NCBI GenBank assembly: GCA_030144725.1
Contig: JASKMD010000006.1
Coordinates: 1,698,586 to 1,762,585, forward strand
From: Haematococcus lacustris
Lineage: Eukaryota > Chlorophyta > Chlorophyceae > Chlamydomonadales > Haematococcaceae
Direction: 5' to 3'
Length of the DNA: 64,000 bases
Numbering within the stretch: the stretch's first letter is position 1; each line of letters begins with the position of its first letter. The notes under the pieces are model-generated. The model searched no databases and was not told the DNA's origin. It saw only the letters and a program-made list of their open reading frames with translations. The translations under genes were made by a program, and so were the position numbers. Positions 1 to 10,544 of this stretch are shown here, in pieces.

Positions 1-1500
1 CCGTGCTTTGAATTTGTCGGTGCTAACAATTTGTCAGTGCTGATAATTTGTCAGTGCTGACTAGTTGTCAGTGCTGATTATTGTCAGTGCTGATAATTTG
101 TCAGTGCTGATAATTTGTCAGTGCTGATAATTTGTCAGTGCTGGTAATTTGTCAGTGCTGGTAATTTGTCAGTGCTGACTAGTTGTCAGTGCTGACTAGT
201 TGTCAGTGCTGATGATTTGTCAGTGCTGATAATTTATCAGTGCTGACTAGTTGTCAGTGCTGATAATTTGTCAGTGCTGACTAGTTGTCAGTGCTGATAA
301 TTTGTCAGTGCTGATAATTTGTCAGTGCTGATAATTTGTCAGTGCTGATAATTTGTCAGTGCTGATAATTTGTCAGTGCTGACTAGTTGTCAGTGCTGAC
401 TAGTTGTCAGTGCTGATGATTTGTCAGTGCTGATAATTTATCAGTGCTGACTAGTTGTCAGTGCTGATAATTTGTCAGTGCTGATAATTTGTCAGTGCTG
501 TCAGGTTGTCAGTGCTGATAATTTGTCAGTGCTGACTAGTTGTCAGTGCTGATTATTGTCAGTGCTGATAATTTGTCAGTGCTGATAATTTGTCAGTGCT
601 GATAATTTGTCAGTGCTGGTAATTTGTCAGTGCTGACTAGTTGTCAGTGCTGACTAGTTGTCAGTGCTGATAATTTGTCAGTGCTGATAAATTATCAGTG
701 CTGACTAGTTGTCAGTGCTGATTATTGTCAGTGCTGATAATTTGTCAGTGCTGATAATTTGTCAGTGCTGAGAATATGTCAGTGCTGATAATATGTCAGT
801 ACTGATAATTTGTCAGTGCTGATAGCTTGTCAGTGCTGATAATTTGTCAGTGCTGACTAGTTGTCAGTGCTGATAATTTGTCAGTGCTGATAATTTGTCA
901 GTGCTGAGAATTTGTCAGTGCTGATAATATGTCAGTACTGATAATTTGTCGGTGCTGGTAATTTGTCAGTGCTGATCATTTGTCAGTGCTGACTAGTTGT
1001 CAGTGCTGACTAGTTGTCAGTGCTGATAACTTGTCAGTGCTGATAATCTGTCAGTGCTAACTAGTTGTCAGTGTTGATTATTGTCAGTGCTGATAAATTG
1101 TCCGTGCTGATAATTTGTTAGTGCTGATATTTTGTCAGTGCTGACTAGTTGTCAGTGCTGATAATTTGTCAGTGCTGATAATTGTCAGTGCTGATTAGTT
1201 GTCAGTGCTGACTAGTTGTCAGCTCTGATAATTGTCAGTGCTGACTAGTTGTCAGCTCTGATAATTGCCAGCTCTGATAATTGTCAATGCTGATAATTAC
1301 TTGTGCTGGTAACTGTCAGTGCTGTATATTGCCAGTGCTAACTAGTTGTCGGTGCTTATGATTGTCGGTGCTGATTAGTTGTCAGAGCTGTTATGGTTGC
1401 AAGTGCTTACTAGCGGTCAGTTATGAATGGTTGTTAGTGCTGAATGGTTGCAAGTGTTCTGTAAGGAACAATTTGTAAGTATTCTGCGCCATCCAGTTGT
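1..1500. repeat. 17-bp minisatellite array
   Basis: About 85 head-to-tail copies of a 17-bp unit, TTGTCAGTGCTGATAAT, with a common variant ending in GACTAG instead of GATAAT. Copies are near identical from 1 to about 1000 and degrade to the right, where 15- to 16-bp units and point changes accumulate up to about 1500. The CTGACTAGTTGTCAG junction is an imperfect palindrome that could form short hairpins. There are no unique spacers, so this is a satellite and not a CRISPR-like array. No gene is visible. Confidence 0.95.
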
Positions 1501-1552
1501 GATCCGTACTATCTATGTAATAGATATTCATTACCAATCCGTTCCGTAGTCC

Positions 1553-1790
1553 TAGCCCTAGCCCTGCCCTTGACCTTAGCCCTAGCCCTAACCTTAACCC
1601 ACCCTCACATTGTCCCTAAGCCCAGCCTCAACCCTTATCCTAACCCACGCTCGTATTATCCCTTAGTCTAGCCCTAACCCTAGCCTAGCCCTAGCCCGTC
1701 ACTTGCCCTAACCCTAACTTTTACCTTAACCCTTGCTTAGCCCTAGCCCCAGCCCATCACTAGCCCTAGCCCTACAAACATACAGTAATC
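1553..1790. repeat. Degenerate telomere-like CCCTAA/CCCTAG stretch
   Basis: Imperfect hexamers of CCCTAG, CCCTAA, CCTTAACC and CCCAGCC type fill this stretch. Read on the plus strand this is the C-rich polarity, opposite to the TTAGGG block at 4.6 kb. The high divergence suggests an old interstitial telomeric sequence and not an active chromosome end. Confidence 0.8.
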
Positions 1791-2030
1791 AATGGGAGGT
1801 TGTCGGTACTGACAGGCGTTCATCAATTACTGAAAGACTGTATGTACTGACAGGCCATTCATTCATTACTGAAAAGCAATATGTATCAAAAAGTCAAAAA
1901 TCACGGTCATTCAGAACTGAAAGGTATTCAGTACTGACAAATATTCAGTACTGACAAGCGGTCAGTGCTGATAGGCATTAAGCCTAGGCATTCAGCACTG
2001 AATGACAGGCACACGGTATCTCATCATCCA
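1790..2030. repeat. Decayed CAGTACTGACA repeats
   Basis: Several scattered copies of a CAGTACTGACA or TCAGTGCTGATA motif occur here, for example near 1807, 1837, 1930, 1947 and 1962. They resemble eroded copies of the 17-bp unit that fills 1-1500. No coding potential is supported. Confidence 0.6.
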
Positions 2031-2113
2031 CTGGGATTTGATTTTTTTTTTCAAGTGCGTTGGCTTGCAAATAAACAAAGGAAGCCAGCCAGGTAAAAAA
2101 AAGGTACCCTTAG

Positions 2114-2371
2114 GTGGCACCAATAGTGCCATCTTTTACACGAGTGGAGAGCAGGTGGCGGCCGCTGGAGCTGTGCTACTGGCCAGACCAGGGAGCTCTG
2201 CCAGCCAAGGGCAAGGAGTACCCTGGCCTGGGCTACAAGCGGCTGCGAGATAAGCCACCCAAGGCCCAGCAGCAGCAGCAGCAGCAGCCTGCTGAGGCAC
2301 AGTAGTGTGTGCCCCCCCATCTGAGCTGTCATCAGCTTACAATTAGTGCATGTTTTGTCATGCCAACTCTA
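2114..2371 (+). pseudogene. C-terminal relic of a Fanzor/TnpB-like transposon protein plus its 3' flank
   Basis: The reading frame ending with TAG at 2303-2305 encodes a short tail with the segments SRWRPLELCYWPDQGALPAK and GKEYPGLGYKRLRDKPPKAQ, then a glutamine run. From memory I recognise this as the C-terminal tail recurrently attached to Fanzor (eukaryotic TnpB-like, OMEGA nuclease) proteins in chlorophycean genomes, where it follows a conserved DRDCNAALN motif. That motif and all catalytic parts are absent here, so this is a fragment. The same tail plus about 65 bp after the stop, ending GCCAACTCTA, recurs on the minus strand at 63.1-63.2 kb. It therefore marks a mobile-element end. Family assignment rests on recall of the tail and needs a search. 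Confidence 0.6.
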
Positions 2372-2829
2372 CACGATAGCCCTCGTGGTCAGGCAATAAT
2401 GTAGGTGGTAGGCGGCTCATGTGCCATGTGCACTGGGTTTACTCCACACAGCCCAATAACACCGTCTGAGTCGGGCCACTATTGCCCACTAGTTTATTCC
2501 CGCTAGTGGCTGCTAGTGGCTACTACTGGTCCGGCTCAAATGGAGGCCCTAGTGAGGGACAAGGGGGCTGTAATGACAGTTGCATCCGAGCAGCGATGTG
2601 GGCCGTAACATGGGAGCAGGGGATGGCTGCTGCGGTGAAGCTTTGAGACAGCAGCAGGAGAAGCAGCTGGTGCCTCAGAGCAGAACCAGCTGCTTAGGAG
2701 CTAGGGAAATAGGGTAGGCGAGCACGTCGTTACCTCTCCTTTGACCATGCCTCTGGCAAAGTTACTACATGAGGCACAGCACTGACACACTGGGTTACTG
2801 GCTTTAGCCTGGTTGCATCAGCACCTGCA
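2372..2829. other. Unassigned sequence between two relic fragments
   Basis: I see no open frame with recognisable protein character on either strand and no clear repeat beyond short CTAGTGGCT duplications near 2505. It may be remaining transposon body or simple intergenic DNA. Confidence 0.5.
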
Positions 2830-3560
2830 TTTGATCTGCTGGGGTTGGATTGACCTTGCTCGTGCTGAACTCATCCACTGTCACTGCCAAGCAGGGCCGC
2901 CCAGTTACGCTAGCTGCTGATGGTGGCTCTGCTAGTGGAGCCCAGCCTGTGGGCCAGGTCAGCTGCTTGCGGTCCAGCAGCCTCCGCAGCTGACCTGCTT
3001 TGTACCACTTAGGGCGTAGTATACCTTACTTATTAACCAGAAGCTGACCTGCTTGGTTCTGTATTCAACCACTGGCCCCGCCTTGCCTTACTTCTTGTCT
3101 GGCTCCTGGCCGCTGTTGGGTCTCTCCATAACCTTGCAGCAGGCCTGCAGAACAGTCTTGGCGCCCCACCCACCCCGTGTGCCAATGCCAGTGTAGCCTA
3201 AGATCACCACCGACTGCTCTCTCCCTACCAACGCCCCTCAGGCACCTCCGCTAGCTGCTGCTTTCGTGGCAAAAGCCACACACACAATGGGACATGGCAC
3301 CTAGCAGCTCAGGTGGGGCCGGATATAGAAGATTATGACATGGACGCAGCAGCCGGCAACTCCCCTCCACCCTTCTGCATGATGTGCTACTCCCGGTGCC
3401 TTTCCTGCACGGCACACATCTTTGCCAACATGGAAGTCAAACACTGCTACCTCACCACTACAGTCTAGGTTTGCAGCAACCCCATGTGGCCCAGCTTGCT
3501 GGTGCCGGCGACCACGCTTGCCCTTGCCCTCACGAGGGAGGGGAAAGGAGGAGGAGAGGA
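2830..3560 (-). pseudogene. Decayed Fanzor/TnpB-like relic
   Basis: Minus-strand fragments in several frames recall the C-terminal half of chlorophyte Fanzor-like proteins. Near 3240-3110 there is a stretch containing GTRGGWGAKTVLQACCKVME followed by RPNSGQ. Near 2890-2850 there is TVDEFSTSK, which resembles the VDEFRTS-type motif preceding the zinc ribbon in TnpB/Fanzor. Further upstream, around 3470-3300, a Gly/Cys-rich frame containing HVGKDVCRAGKAPGV may belong to the same relic. Frames are interrupted by stops and shifts, so it cannot encode a full protein. It lies in opposite orientation to the tail fragment at 2.1-2.3 kb, so the two are separate or rearranged insertions. The family call is from recalled motif similarity only. 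Confidence 0.45.
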
Positions 3561-3754
3561 AGGGAAGGAAGCAAGAGCGCGTACCCCTACATGCCTGCTG
3601 CAAAGCCGATGCCGCTGAAAGCGGGAGCGCGAAGCTAACGGGCCGCAAATGTAACCGTACCTCTCACTCTTTCTCCAGCTAACAACCCCGATTTGCCTGC
3701 TGATTCAGACACGTTCTGGGCCGCGCTTCACTCAGTAGCACTAGCACAAGGACA

Positions 3755-3910
3755 CGCAAAATGCGCCTACGAGAGATGGGCAGACCCCCACGTCATATGA
3801 CGAAAACGCTACGTTTCCCCTACGTTTTGACGTGATTTTTGAACCCTGCGATAACGTAGCCACCCTCACACGTCGCCGGTAGCCACCCTCACGACATCGC
3901 ACTCCCTTTA
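3755..3910. repeat. Inverted copy of sequence found at 10.40-10.54 kb
   Basis: The stretch around 3766-3806, containing GGCAGACCC, ACGTCATATGACG and AAAC, matches the reverse complement of about 10,534-10,494 (GGCAGACCC, ACGTTATATGACG, AAAC) with only a few substitutions. Further ACGT-rich segments follow. This is the outer edge of an inverted arrangement that surrounds the telomere-like block. Confidence 0.7.
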
Positions 3911-3944
3911 CTACAATCTGCATAAACGCCGAGTCAAGACTGCC

Positions 3945-4500
3945 TGACGTAGTGACGTCCCTGACGTGCCTGACGTAATGACGTGCCTGACGTAGTGACG
4001 TGCCTGACGTAGTGAAGTGCCTGACGAAGTGACGTGCCTGACGTAGTGACATGCCTGACGAAGTGACGTGCACGACGTGCCTGACGTGCCTGGCGTAAAG
4101 ACGTGCCGGACGTACCTAACGTAGTGACGTGCCTGACGTAGAGACGTGCCTGACGTAATGACGTGCCTGACGTAATGACGTGCCTGACGTAGTGACGTGC
4201 CTAACGTGCCTGACGTGATGACGTGCCTGACGTGCCTGACGTAATGACGTGCCTGACGTGCCTGACGTAGTGACGTGCCTGACGTAGTGACGTACCTGAC
4301 GTGCCGAACGTGCCAGACGTAGTGACGTGCCTGGCGTAGTGACGTGCCTGACGTAGTGACGTGCCTGACGTGCCTGACGTGATGACGTGCCTGACGTGCC
4401 TGACGTGGTGACGTGCCTGACGTGCCTGACGTGATGACGTGCCGGACGTAGTGACGTAGTGACGTGCTTGACGTGCTTGACGTGCCGAACGTGCCAGACA
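3945..4500. repeat. CCTGACGTG/CCTGACGTAGTGACGTG array
   Basis: Tandem array built from a 9-bp unit, CCTGACGTG, alternating with a 17-bp derivative, CCTGACGTAGTGACGTG or its TAATGACGTG variant. About 45 ACGT cores occur in 550 bp. The two-unit string CCTGACGTGCCTGACGTG is the exact reverse complement of the core of the 66-bp satellite at 6.96-10.37 kb. Long minus-strand frames rich in RHVRH and TSGTS are by-products of the repeat and are not taken as genes. Confidence 0.9.
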
Positions 4501-4628
4501 AAATGTTTCTCAAAAAACAATATGTTTTATGTTCTGCAAAACACCATCTACCAAAATTTCAGTCCGATCAGACAAGATTGGTCAAAAATGCAGGAAAGAA
4601 TGCAGGGATTAATTTGTAGGAGTGAAGG

Positions 4629-6698
4629 GATTAGGGTTAGGGATTAGGGTTAGGGTTAGGGTTAGGGTTAGGGTTAGGGTTAGGGTTAGGTTAGGGTTAG
4701 GGTTAGGGGGTTAGGGTTAGGGTTAGGGGTTAGGGTTAGGGGTTAGGGTTAGGGTTAGGGTTAGGGTTAGGGTTAGGGTTAGGGTTAGGGTTAGGGTTAG
4801 GGTTAGGGTTAGGGTTAGGGTTAGGGTTAGGGTTAGGGTTAGGGTTAGGGTTAGGGTTAGGGTTAGGGTTAGGGTTAGGGTTAGGGTTAGGGGGTTAGGG
4901 TTAGGGTTAGGGTTAGGGTTAGGGTTAGGGTTAGGGGTTAGGGTTAGGGTTAGGGTTAGGGTTAGGGTTAGGGTTAGGGTTAGGGTTAGGGTTAGGGTTA
5001 GGGTTAGGGTTAGGGTTAGGGTTAGGGTTAGGGTTAGGGTTAGGGTTAGGGTTAGGGTTAGGGTTAGGGGTTAGGGTTAGGGGTTAGGGTTAGGGTTAGG
5101 GTTAGGCTGGTTTAGGGTTAGGCTGCTGCCTTAGGGTTAGGCTGCCCGTCCTTAGGTTAGGCTGCCGTCCTTAGGGTAGGCTGCCCGTCCTTAGGGTTAG
5201 GCTGCCTGTCCTTAGGTTAGGCTGCGTCCTTAGGGTTAGGCTGCCTGTCCTTAGGGTTAGGGTTAGGGTTAGGGTTAGGGTTAGGGTTAGGGTTAGGGTT
5301 AGGGGTTAGGGTTAGGGTTAGGGTTAGGGTTAGGGTTAGGGTTAGGGTTAGGGTTAGGGTTAGGGTTAGGGTTAGGGGGTTAGGGTTAGGGTTAGGGTTA
5401 GGGTTAGGGTTAGGGTTAGGGTTAGGGTTAGGGTTAGGGTTAGGGTTATGGGTTTAGGGTTAGGCTGGGTTAGGGTTAGGGTTAGGGTTAGGGTTAGGGT
5501 TAGTGGTTAGGGTTAGGGTTATGCTGCCCGTCCTTAGGGTTAGGGTTAGGGTTAGGGTTAGGGTTAGGGGTTAGGGTTGGGTTAGGGTTAGGGTTAGGGT
5601 TAGGGTTAGGGTTAGGGGGTTAGGGTTAGGGTTAGGGTTAGGGTTAGGGTTAGGGTTAGGGGTTAGGGTTAGGGTTAGGGTTAGGGTTGGGTTAGGGGGT
5701 TAGGGTTAGGGTTAGGGTTAGGGGTTAGGGTTAGGGTTAGGGTTAGGGTTGGGTTAGGGTTAGGGTCCTTAGGTTAGCGCCGTCCTTAGGTTATGCTGCC
5801 CGTCCTTAGGTTATGCTGCCCGTCCTTAGGATAGGGTTAGGGTAGGTTAGGGTTAGGGTTAGGGTTAGGGTTAGGGTTAGGGTTAGGGTTAGGGTTAGGG
5901 TTAGGGTTAGGGTTAGGGTTGGGGTTGGGTTAGGGGGTTAGGGTTAGGGGTTAGGGTTAGGGTTAGGGTTAGGGTTAGGGGTTAGGGTTAGGGTTAGGGG
6001 TTAGGGTTAGGGGTTAGGGTTAGGGGTTAGGGTTAGGGGTTAGGGTTAGGGTCCTTAGGTTATGCTGCCCGTCCTTAGGATATGCTGCCTGTCCTTAGGA
6101 TATGCTGCCCGTCCTTAGGATATGCTGCCCGTCCTTAGGATATGCTGCCCGTCCTTAGGATATGCTGCCCGTCCTTAGGATATGCTGCCCGTCCTTAGGA
6201 TATGCTGCCTGTCCTTAGGATATGCTGCCCGTCCTTAGGTTAAGGTTAGGGTTAGGTTAGGGTTAGGGTTAAGGTTAGGGTTAGGGTTAGGGTTAGGGTT
6301 AGGGTTAGGGGGTTAGGGATTGGGTTAGGGTTAGGGGTTAGGGTTAGGGTTAGGGGTTAGGGTTAGGGTTAGGGTTGGGTTAGGGGGTTAGGGATTGGGT
6401 AAGGGTTAGGGGTTAGGGTTAGGGTTAGGTTGGGTTAGGGTTAGGGTCCTTAGGATATGCCGCCCGTCCTTAGGATATGCTGCCCGTTCCTTAGGATATG
6501 CTGCCCGTCCTTAGGATATGCTGCCCGTCCTTAGGATATGCTGCCCGTCCTTAGGATATGCTGGCTGTCCTTAGGATATGCAGGCTGTCCTTAGGATATG
6601 CTGCCCGTCCTTAGGTTAGGGTTAGGGTTAGCTTAGGGTTAGGGTTAGGGTTAGGGGTTGGAGTTAGGGTTAGGGTTGGGTTAGGGTTAGGGTTAGGG

Positions 6699-6729
<31 letters not shown>

Positions 6730-6752
6730 GGGTTAGGAGGGTTAGGGTTAGG
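4629..6752. repeat. Interstitial TTAGGG telomere-type block
   Basis: Long runs of perfect TTAGGG, with TTAGGGG, TTGGG and GTTAGG variants, on the plus strand. The block is broken by clusters of a 20-bp satellite at about 5108-5250, 5521-5538, 5767-5830, 6050-6240 and 6448-6615. Polarity is G-rich in the left-to-right direction, as at a right chromosome end, yet 57 kb of genic sequence follows. It is therefore interstitial, unless the contig joins two chromosome ends artificially. Sequence variation within the array is moderate, higher than expected for a freshly telomerase-made terminus. Confidence 0.93.
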
Positions 6753-6905
6753 GTCCTTAGGATATGCTGCCCGTCCTTAGGATATGCTGCCCGTCCTTAG
6801 GATATGCTGCCCGTCCTTAGGATATGCTGCCCGTCCTTAGGATATGCTGCCCGTCCTTAGGATATGCTGCCCGTCCTTAGGATATGCTGCCCGTCCTTAG
6901 GGTAT
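5108..6905. repeat. 20-bp TATGCTGCCCGTCCTTAGGA satellite clusters
   Basis: A 20-bp unit, TATGCTGCCCGTCCTTAGGA, occurs in five or six clusters interleaved with TTAGGG repeats, and in a final pure cluster from about 6755 to 6905. In the first cluster the units are hybrid, reading GGTTAGGCTGCCCGTCCTTA, so telomere repeats and satellite grade into each other. The unit itself ends in CCTTAGG, one step from a telomere hexamer. Confidence 0.88.
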
Positions 6906-6949
6906 GCTGCCTCCCCCCCCCCCCCTTCCCACCCTCACTCACCCTCCTA

Positions 6950-9900
6950 CCTACACCTCAGCCTCGACGGTCATAACGTCGGCACGTCAGGCCACCCTCC
7001 CCTTCCTCCCTTCTCCTCAGCCTCGAACGTCACAACGTCGGCACGTCAGGCACGTCAGGCCACCCCCCCTTCCGCCCTTCTACCTTGCCTCGAACGTCAC
7101 AACGTCAGCACGTCAGGCACGTCAGGCCACCCCCCTTCCATCCTTCTCCCTTGCCTCGAACGTCACAACGTCGGCACGTCAGGCACGTCAGGCCACCCCC
7201 CCTTCCTCCCTTCTCCCTTGCCTCGAACGTCACAACGTCGGCACGTCAGGCACGTCAGGCCACCCCCCCTTCCGCCCTTCTCCCTTGCCTAGAACGTCAC
7301 AACGTCGGCACGTCTGGCACGTCAGGCCACCCCCCTTCCATCCTTCTCCCTTGCCTCGAACGTCACAACGTCAGCACGTCAGGCACGTCAGGCCACCCCC
7401 CTTCCATCCTTCTCCCTTGCCTCGAACGTCACAACGTCGGCACGTCAGGCACGTCAGGCCACCCCCCCCATCCTCCCTTCTCCCTTGCCTCGAACGTCAC
7501 AACGTCGGCACGTCAGGCACGTCAGGCCACCCCCCCTTCCTCCCTTCTCCCTTGCCTCGAACGTCACAACGTCGGCACGTCAGGCACGTCAGGCCACCCC
7601 CCCTTCCGCCCTTCTCCCTTGCCTAGAACGTCACAACGTCGGCACGTCTGGCACGTCAGGCCACCCCCCTTCCATCCTTCTCCCTTGCCTCGAACGTCAC
7701 AACGTCAGCACGTCAGGCACGTCAGGCCACCCCCCTTCCATCCTTCTCCCTTGCCTCGATCGTCACAACGTCAGCACGTCAGGCACGTCAGGCCACCCCC
7801 CCTTCCGCCCTTCTCCCTTGCCTCGAACGTCACAACGTCAGCACGTCAGGCACGTCAGGCCACCCCCCTTCCATCCTTCTCCCTTGCCTCGAACGTCACA
7901 ACGTCGGCACGTCAGGCACGTCAGGCCACCCCCCCCCTTCCTCCCTTCTCCCTTGCCTCGAACGTCACAACGTCGGCACGTCAGGCACGTCAGGCCACCC
8001 CCCCTTCCATCCTTCTCCTCAGCCTCGAACGTCACAACGTCAGCACGTCAGGCACGTCAGGCCACCCCCCCCCTTCCTCCCTTCTACCTTGCCTCGAACG
8101 TCACAACGTCGGCACGTCAGGCACGTCAGGCCACTCCCCCCTTCCGCCCTTCTACCTTGCCTCGAACGTCACAACGTCGGCACGTCAGGCACGTCCGGCT
8201 ACCCCCCCCTTCCGCCCTTCTACCTTGCCTCGAACGTCACAACGTCAGCACGTCAGGCACGTCAGGCCACCCCCCCCTTCCGCCCTTCTACCTTGCCTCG
8301 AACGTCACAACGTCGGCACGTCAGGCCCGTCAGGCCACCCCCCCTTCCTCCCTTCTACCTTGCCTCGAACGTCACAACGTCATCACGTCAGGCATGTCAG
8401 GCCACCCCCCCTTCCTCCCTTCTACCTTGCCTCGAACGTCACAACGTCGGCACGTCAGGCACGTCAGGCCACCCCCCTTCCATCCTTCTCCCTTGCCTCG
8501 AACGTCACAACGTTAGCACGTCAGGCACGTCAGGCCACCCCCCCTTCCTCCCTTCTACCTTGCCTCGAACGTCACAACGTCGGCACGTCAGGCACGTCAG
8601 GCCACCCCCCCCTTCCGCCCTTCTACCTTGCCTCGAACGTCACAACGTCAGCACGTCAGGCACGTCAGGCCACCCCCCCTTCCGCCCTTCTACCTTGCCT
8701 CGAACGTCACAACGTCAGCACGTCAGGCACGTCAGGCCACCCCCCCTTCCTCCCTTCTACCTTGCCTCGAACGTCACAACGTCGGCACGTCAGGCACGTC
8801 AGGCCACCCCCCCTTCCTCCCTTCAACCTTGCCTCGAACGTCACAACGTCGGCACGTTAGGCACGTCAGGCCACCCCCCCTTCCTCCCTTCTCCCTTGCC
8901 TCGAACGTCACATGGTCGGCACGTCAGGCACGTCAGGCCACCCCCCCTTCCTCCCTTCTACCTTGCCTCGAACGTCACAACGTCGGCACGTCAGGCACGT
9001 CAGGCCACCCCCCCCTTCCGCCCTTCTACCTTGCCTCGAACGTCACAACGTCATCACGTCAGGCATGTCAGGCCACCCCCCCTTCCTCCCTTCTACCTTG
9101 CCTCGAACGTCACAACGTCGGCACGTCAGGCACGTCAGGCCACCCCCCTTCCATCCTTCTCCCTTGCCTCGAACGTCACAACGTTAGCACGTCAGGCACG
9201 TCAGGCCACCCCCCCTTGCTCCCTTCTACCTTGCCTCGAACGTCACAACGTCGGCACGTCAGGCACGTCAGGCCACCCCCCCCTTCCGCCCTTCTACCTT
9301 GCCTCGAACGTCACAACGTCAGCACGTCAGGCACGTCAGGCCACCCCCCCTTCCGCCCTTCTACCTTGCCTCGAACGTCACAACGTCGGCACGTCAGGCA
9401 CGTCAGGCCACCCCCCCCTTCCGCCCTTCTACCTTGCCTCGAACGTCACAACGTCGGCACGTCAGGCACGTCCGGCTACCCCCCCTTCCTCCCTTCTACC
9501 TTGCCTCGAACGTCACAACGTCAGCACGTCAGGCACGTCAGGCCACCCCCCCCTTCCGCCCTTCTACCTTGCCTCGAACGTCACAACGTCATCACGTCAG
9601 GCATGTCAGGCCACCCCCCCTTCCTCCCTTCTACCTTGCCTCGAACGTCACAACGTCAGCACGTCAGGCACGTCAGGCCACCCCCCCTTCCTCCCTTCTA
9701 CCTTGCCTCGAACGTCACAACGTCGGCACGTCAGGCACGTCAGGCTACCCCCCCCTTCCGCCCTTCTACCTTGCCTCGAACGTCACAACGTCAGCACGTC
9801 AGGCACGTCAGGCCACCCCCCCCTTCCGCCCTTCTACCTTGCCTCGAACGTCACAACGTCGGCACGTCAGGCACGTCAGGCCACCCCCCCCTTCCGCCCT

Positions 9901-10372
9901 TCTACCTTGCCTCGAACGTCACAACGTCAGCACGTCAGGCACGTCAGGCCACCCCCCCTTCCTCCCTTCTACCTTGCCTCGAACGTCACAACGTCGGCAC
10001 GTCAGGCACGTCAGGCCACCCCCCCTTCCTCCCTTCTACCTTGCCTCGAACGTCACAACGTCGGCACGTCAGGCACGTCAGGCCACCCCCCCCTTCCTCC
10101 CTTCTCCCTTGCCTCGAACGTCACAACGTCAGCACGTCAGGCACGTCAGGCCACCCCCCCCTTCCTCCCTTCTCCTCAGCCTCGAACGTCACAACGTCAG
10201 CACGTCAGGCACGTCAGGCCACCCCCCCCCCTTCCTCCCTTCTCCCTTGCCTCGAACGTCACAACGTCAGCACGTCTGGCACGTCAGGCCACCCCCCCCC
10301 TTCCTCCCTTCTCCCTTGCCTCGAACGTCACAACGTCAGCACATCAGGCACGTCAGGCCACCCCCCTTCTCT
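6950..10372. repeat. 66-bp ACGTCA-rich satellite, about 50 copies
   Basis: Each unit reads CCTTGCCTCGAACGTCACAA, then CGTCGGCACGTCAGGCACGT, then CAGGCCA, then a C6-C9 tract and a TTCCTCCCTTCTA-like pyrimidine tail. Unit length is 64-68 bp. Most variation is in the length of the poly-C tract and at two or three fixed positions (GTCGG or GTCAG; CTTCCT, CTTCCG or CTTCCAT). Every unit carries four ACGTC cores. All three plus frames stay open for hundreds of codons because 66 is a multiple of three, but poly-C length changes move the frame, so the array is not a coding sequence. Confidence 0.95.
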
Positions 10373-10454
10373 TATAGTACAAGCGTCAAACGTCAACCGT
10401 TGCGCATGACGTATGGCAAACGCGAAGGGTCAGTGACGTTCGAAATTGCTCTTG

Positions 10455-10460
10455 TATATT
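10455..10460 (+). promoter_or_regulatory. TATA-like element upstream of secreted-protein gene
   Basis: TATATT lies inside TTGTATATTTAACG, about 85 bp before the ATG at 10,545. Immediately upstream are several ACGTC/GACGT cores (10,383-10,435 and 10,490-10,512) continuous with the satellite edge. This is a plausible core promoter; no transcript data support it. Confidence 0.4.
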
Positions 10461-10544
10461 TAACGTTTAGGCCTCCTAAAGGCGAGTTTGCGTCATATAA
10501 CGTAGGGGTCTGCCTAGCTCTCGCGCCTACGCGAACGTGGCACG

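Noticed and set aside
1..1500. CRISPR-like array
   Set aside because: Units are contiguous 17-mers with no unique spacers, in a clearly eukaryotic context.
4629..6905. True chromosome terminus
   Set aside because: The G-rich strand points right, towards more than 50 kb of ordinary genes, and sequence also continues on the left. It is interstitial or an assembly join.
7085..10409. Very long open frames (up to 762 codons) over the 66-bp satellite
   Set aside because: All three plus frames are open because the unit is 22 codons long, and poly-C length changes move between them. No start context, introns or non-repeat domain are present.
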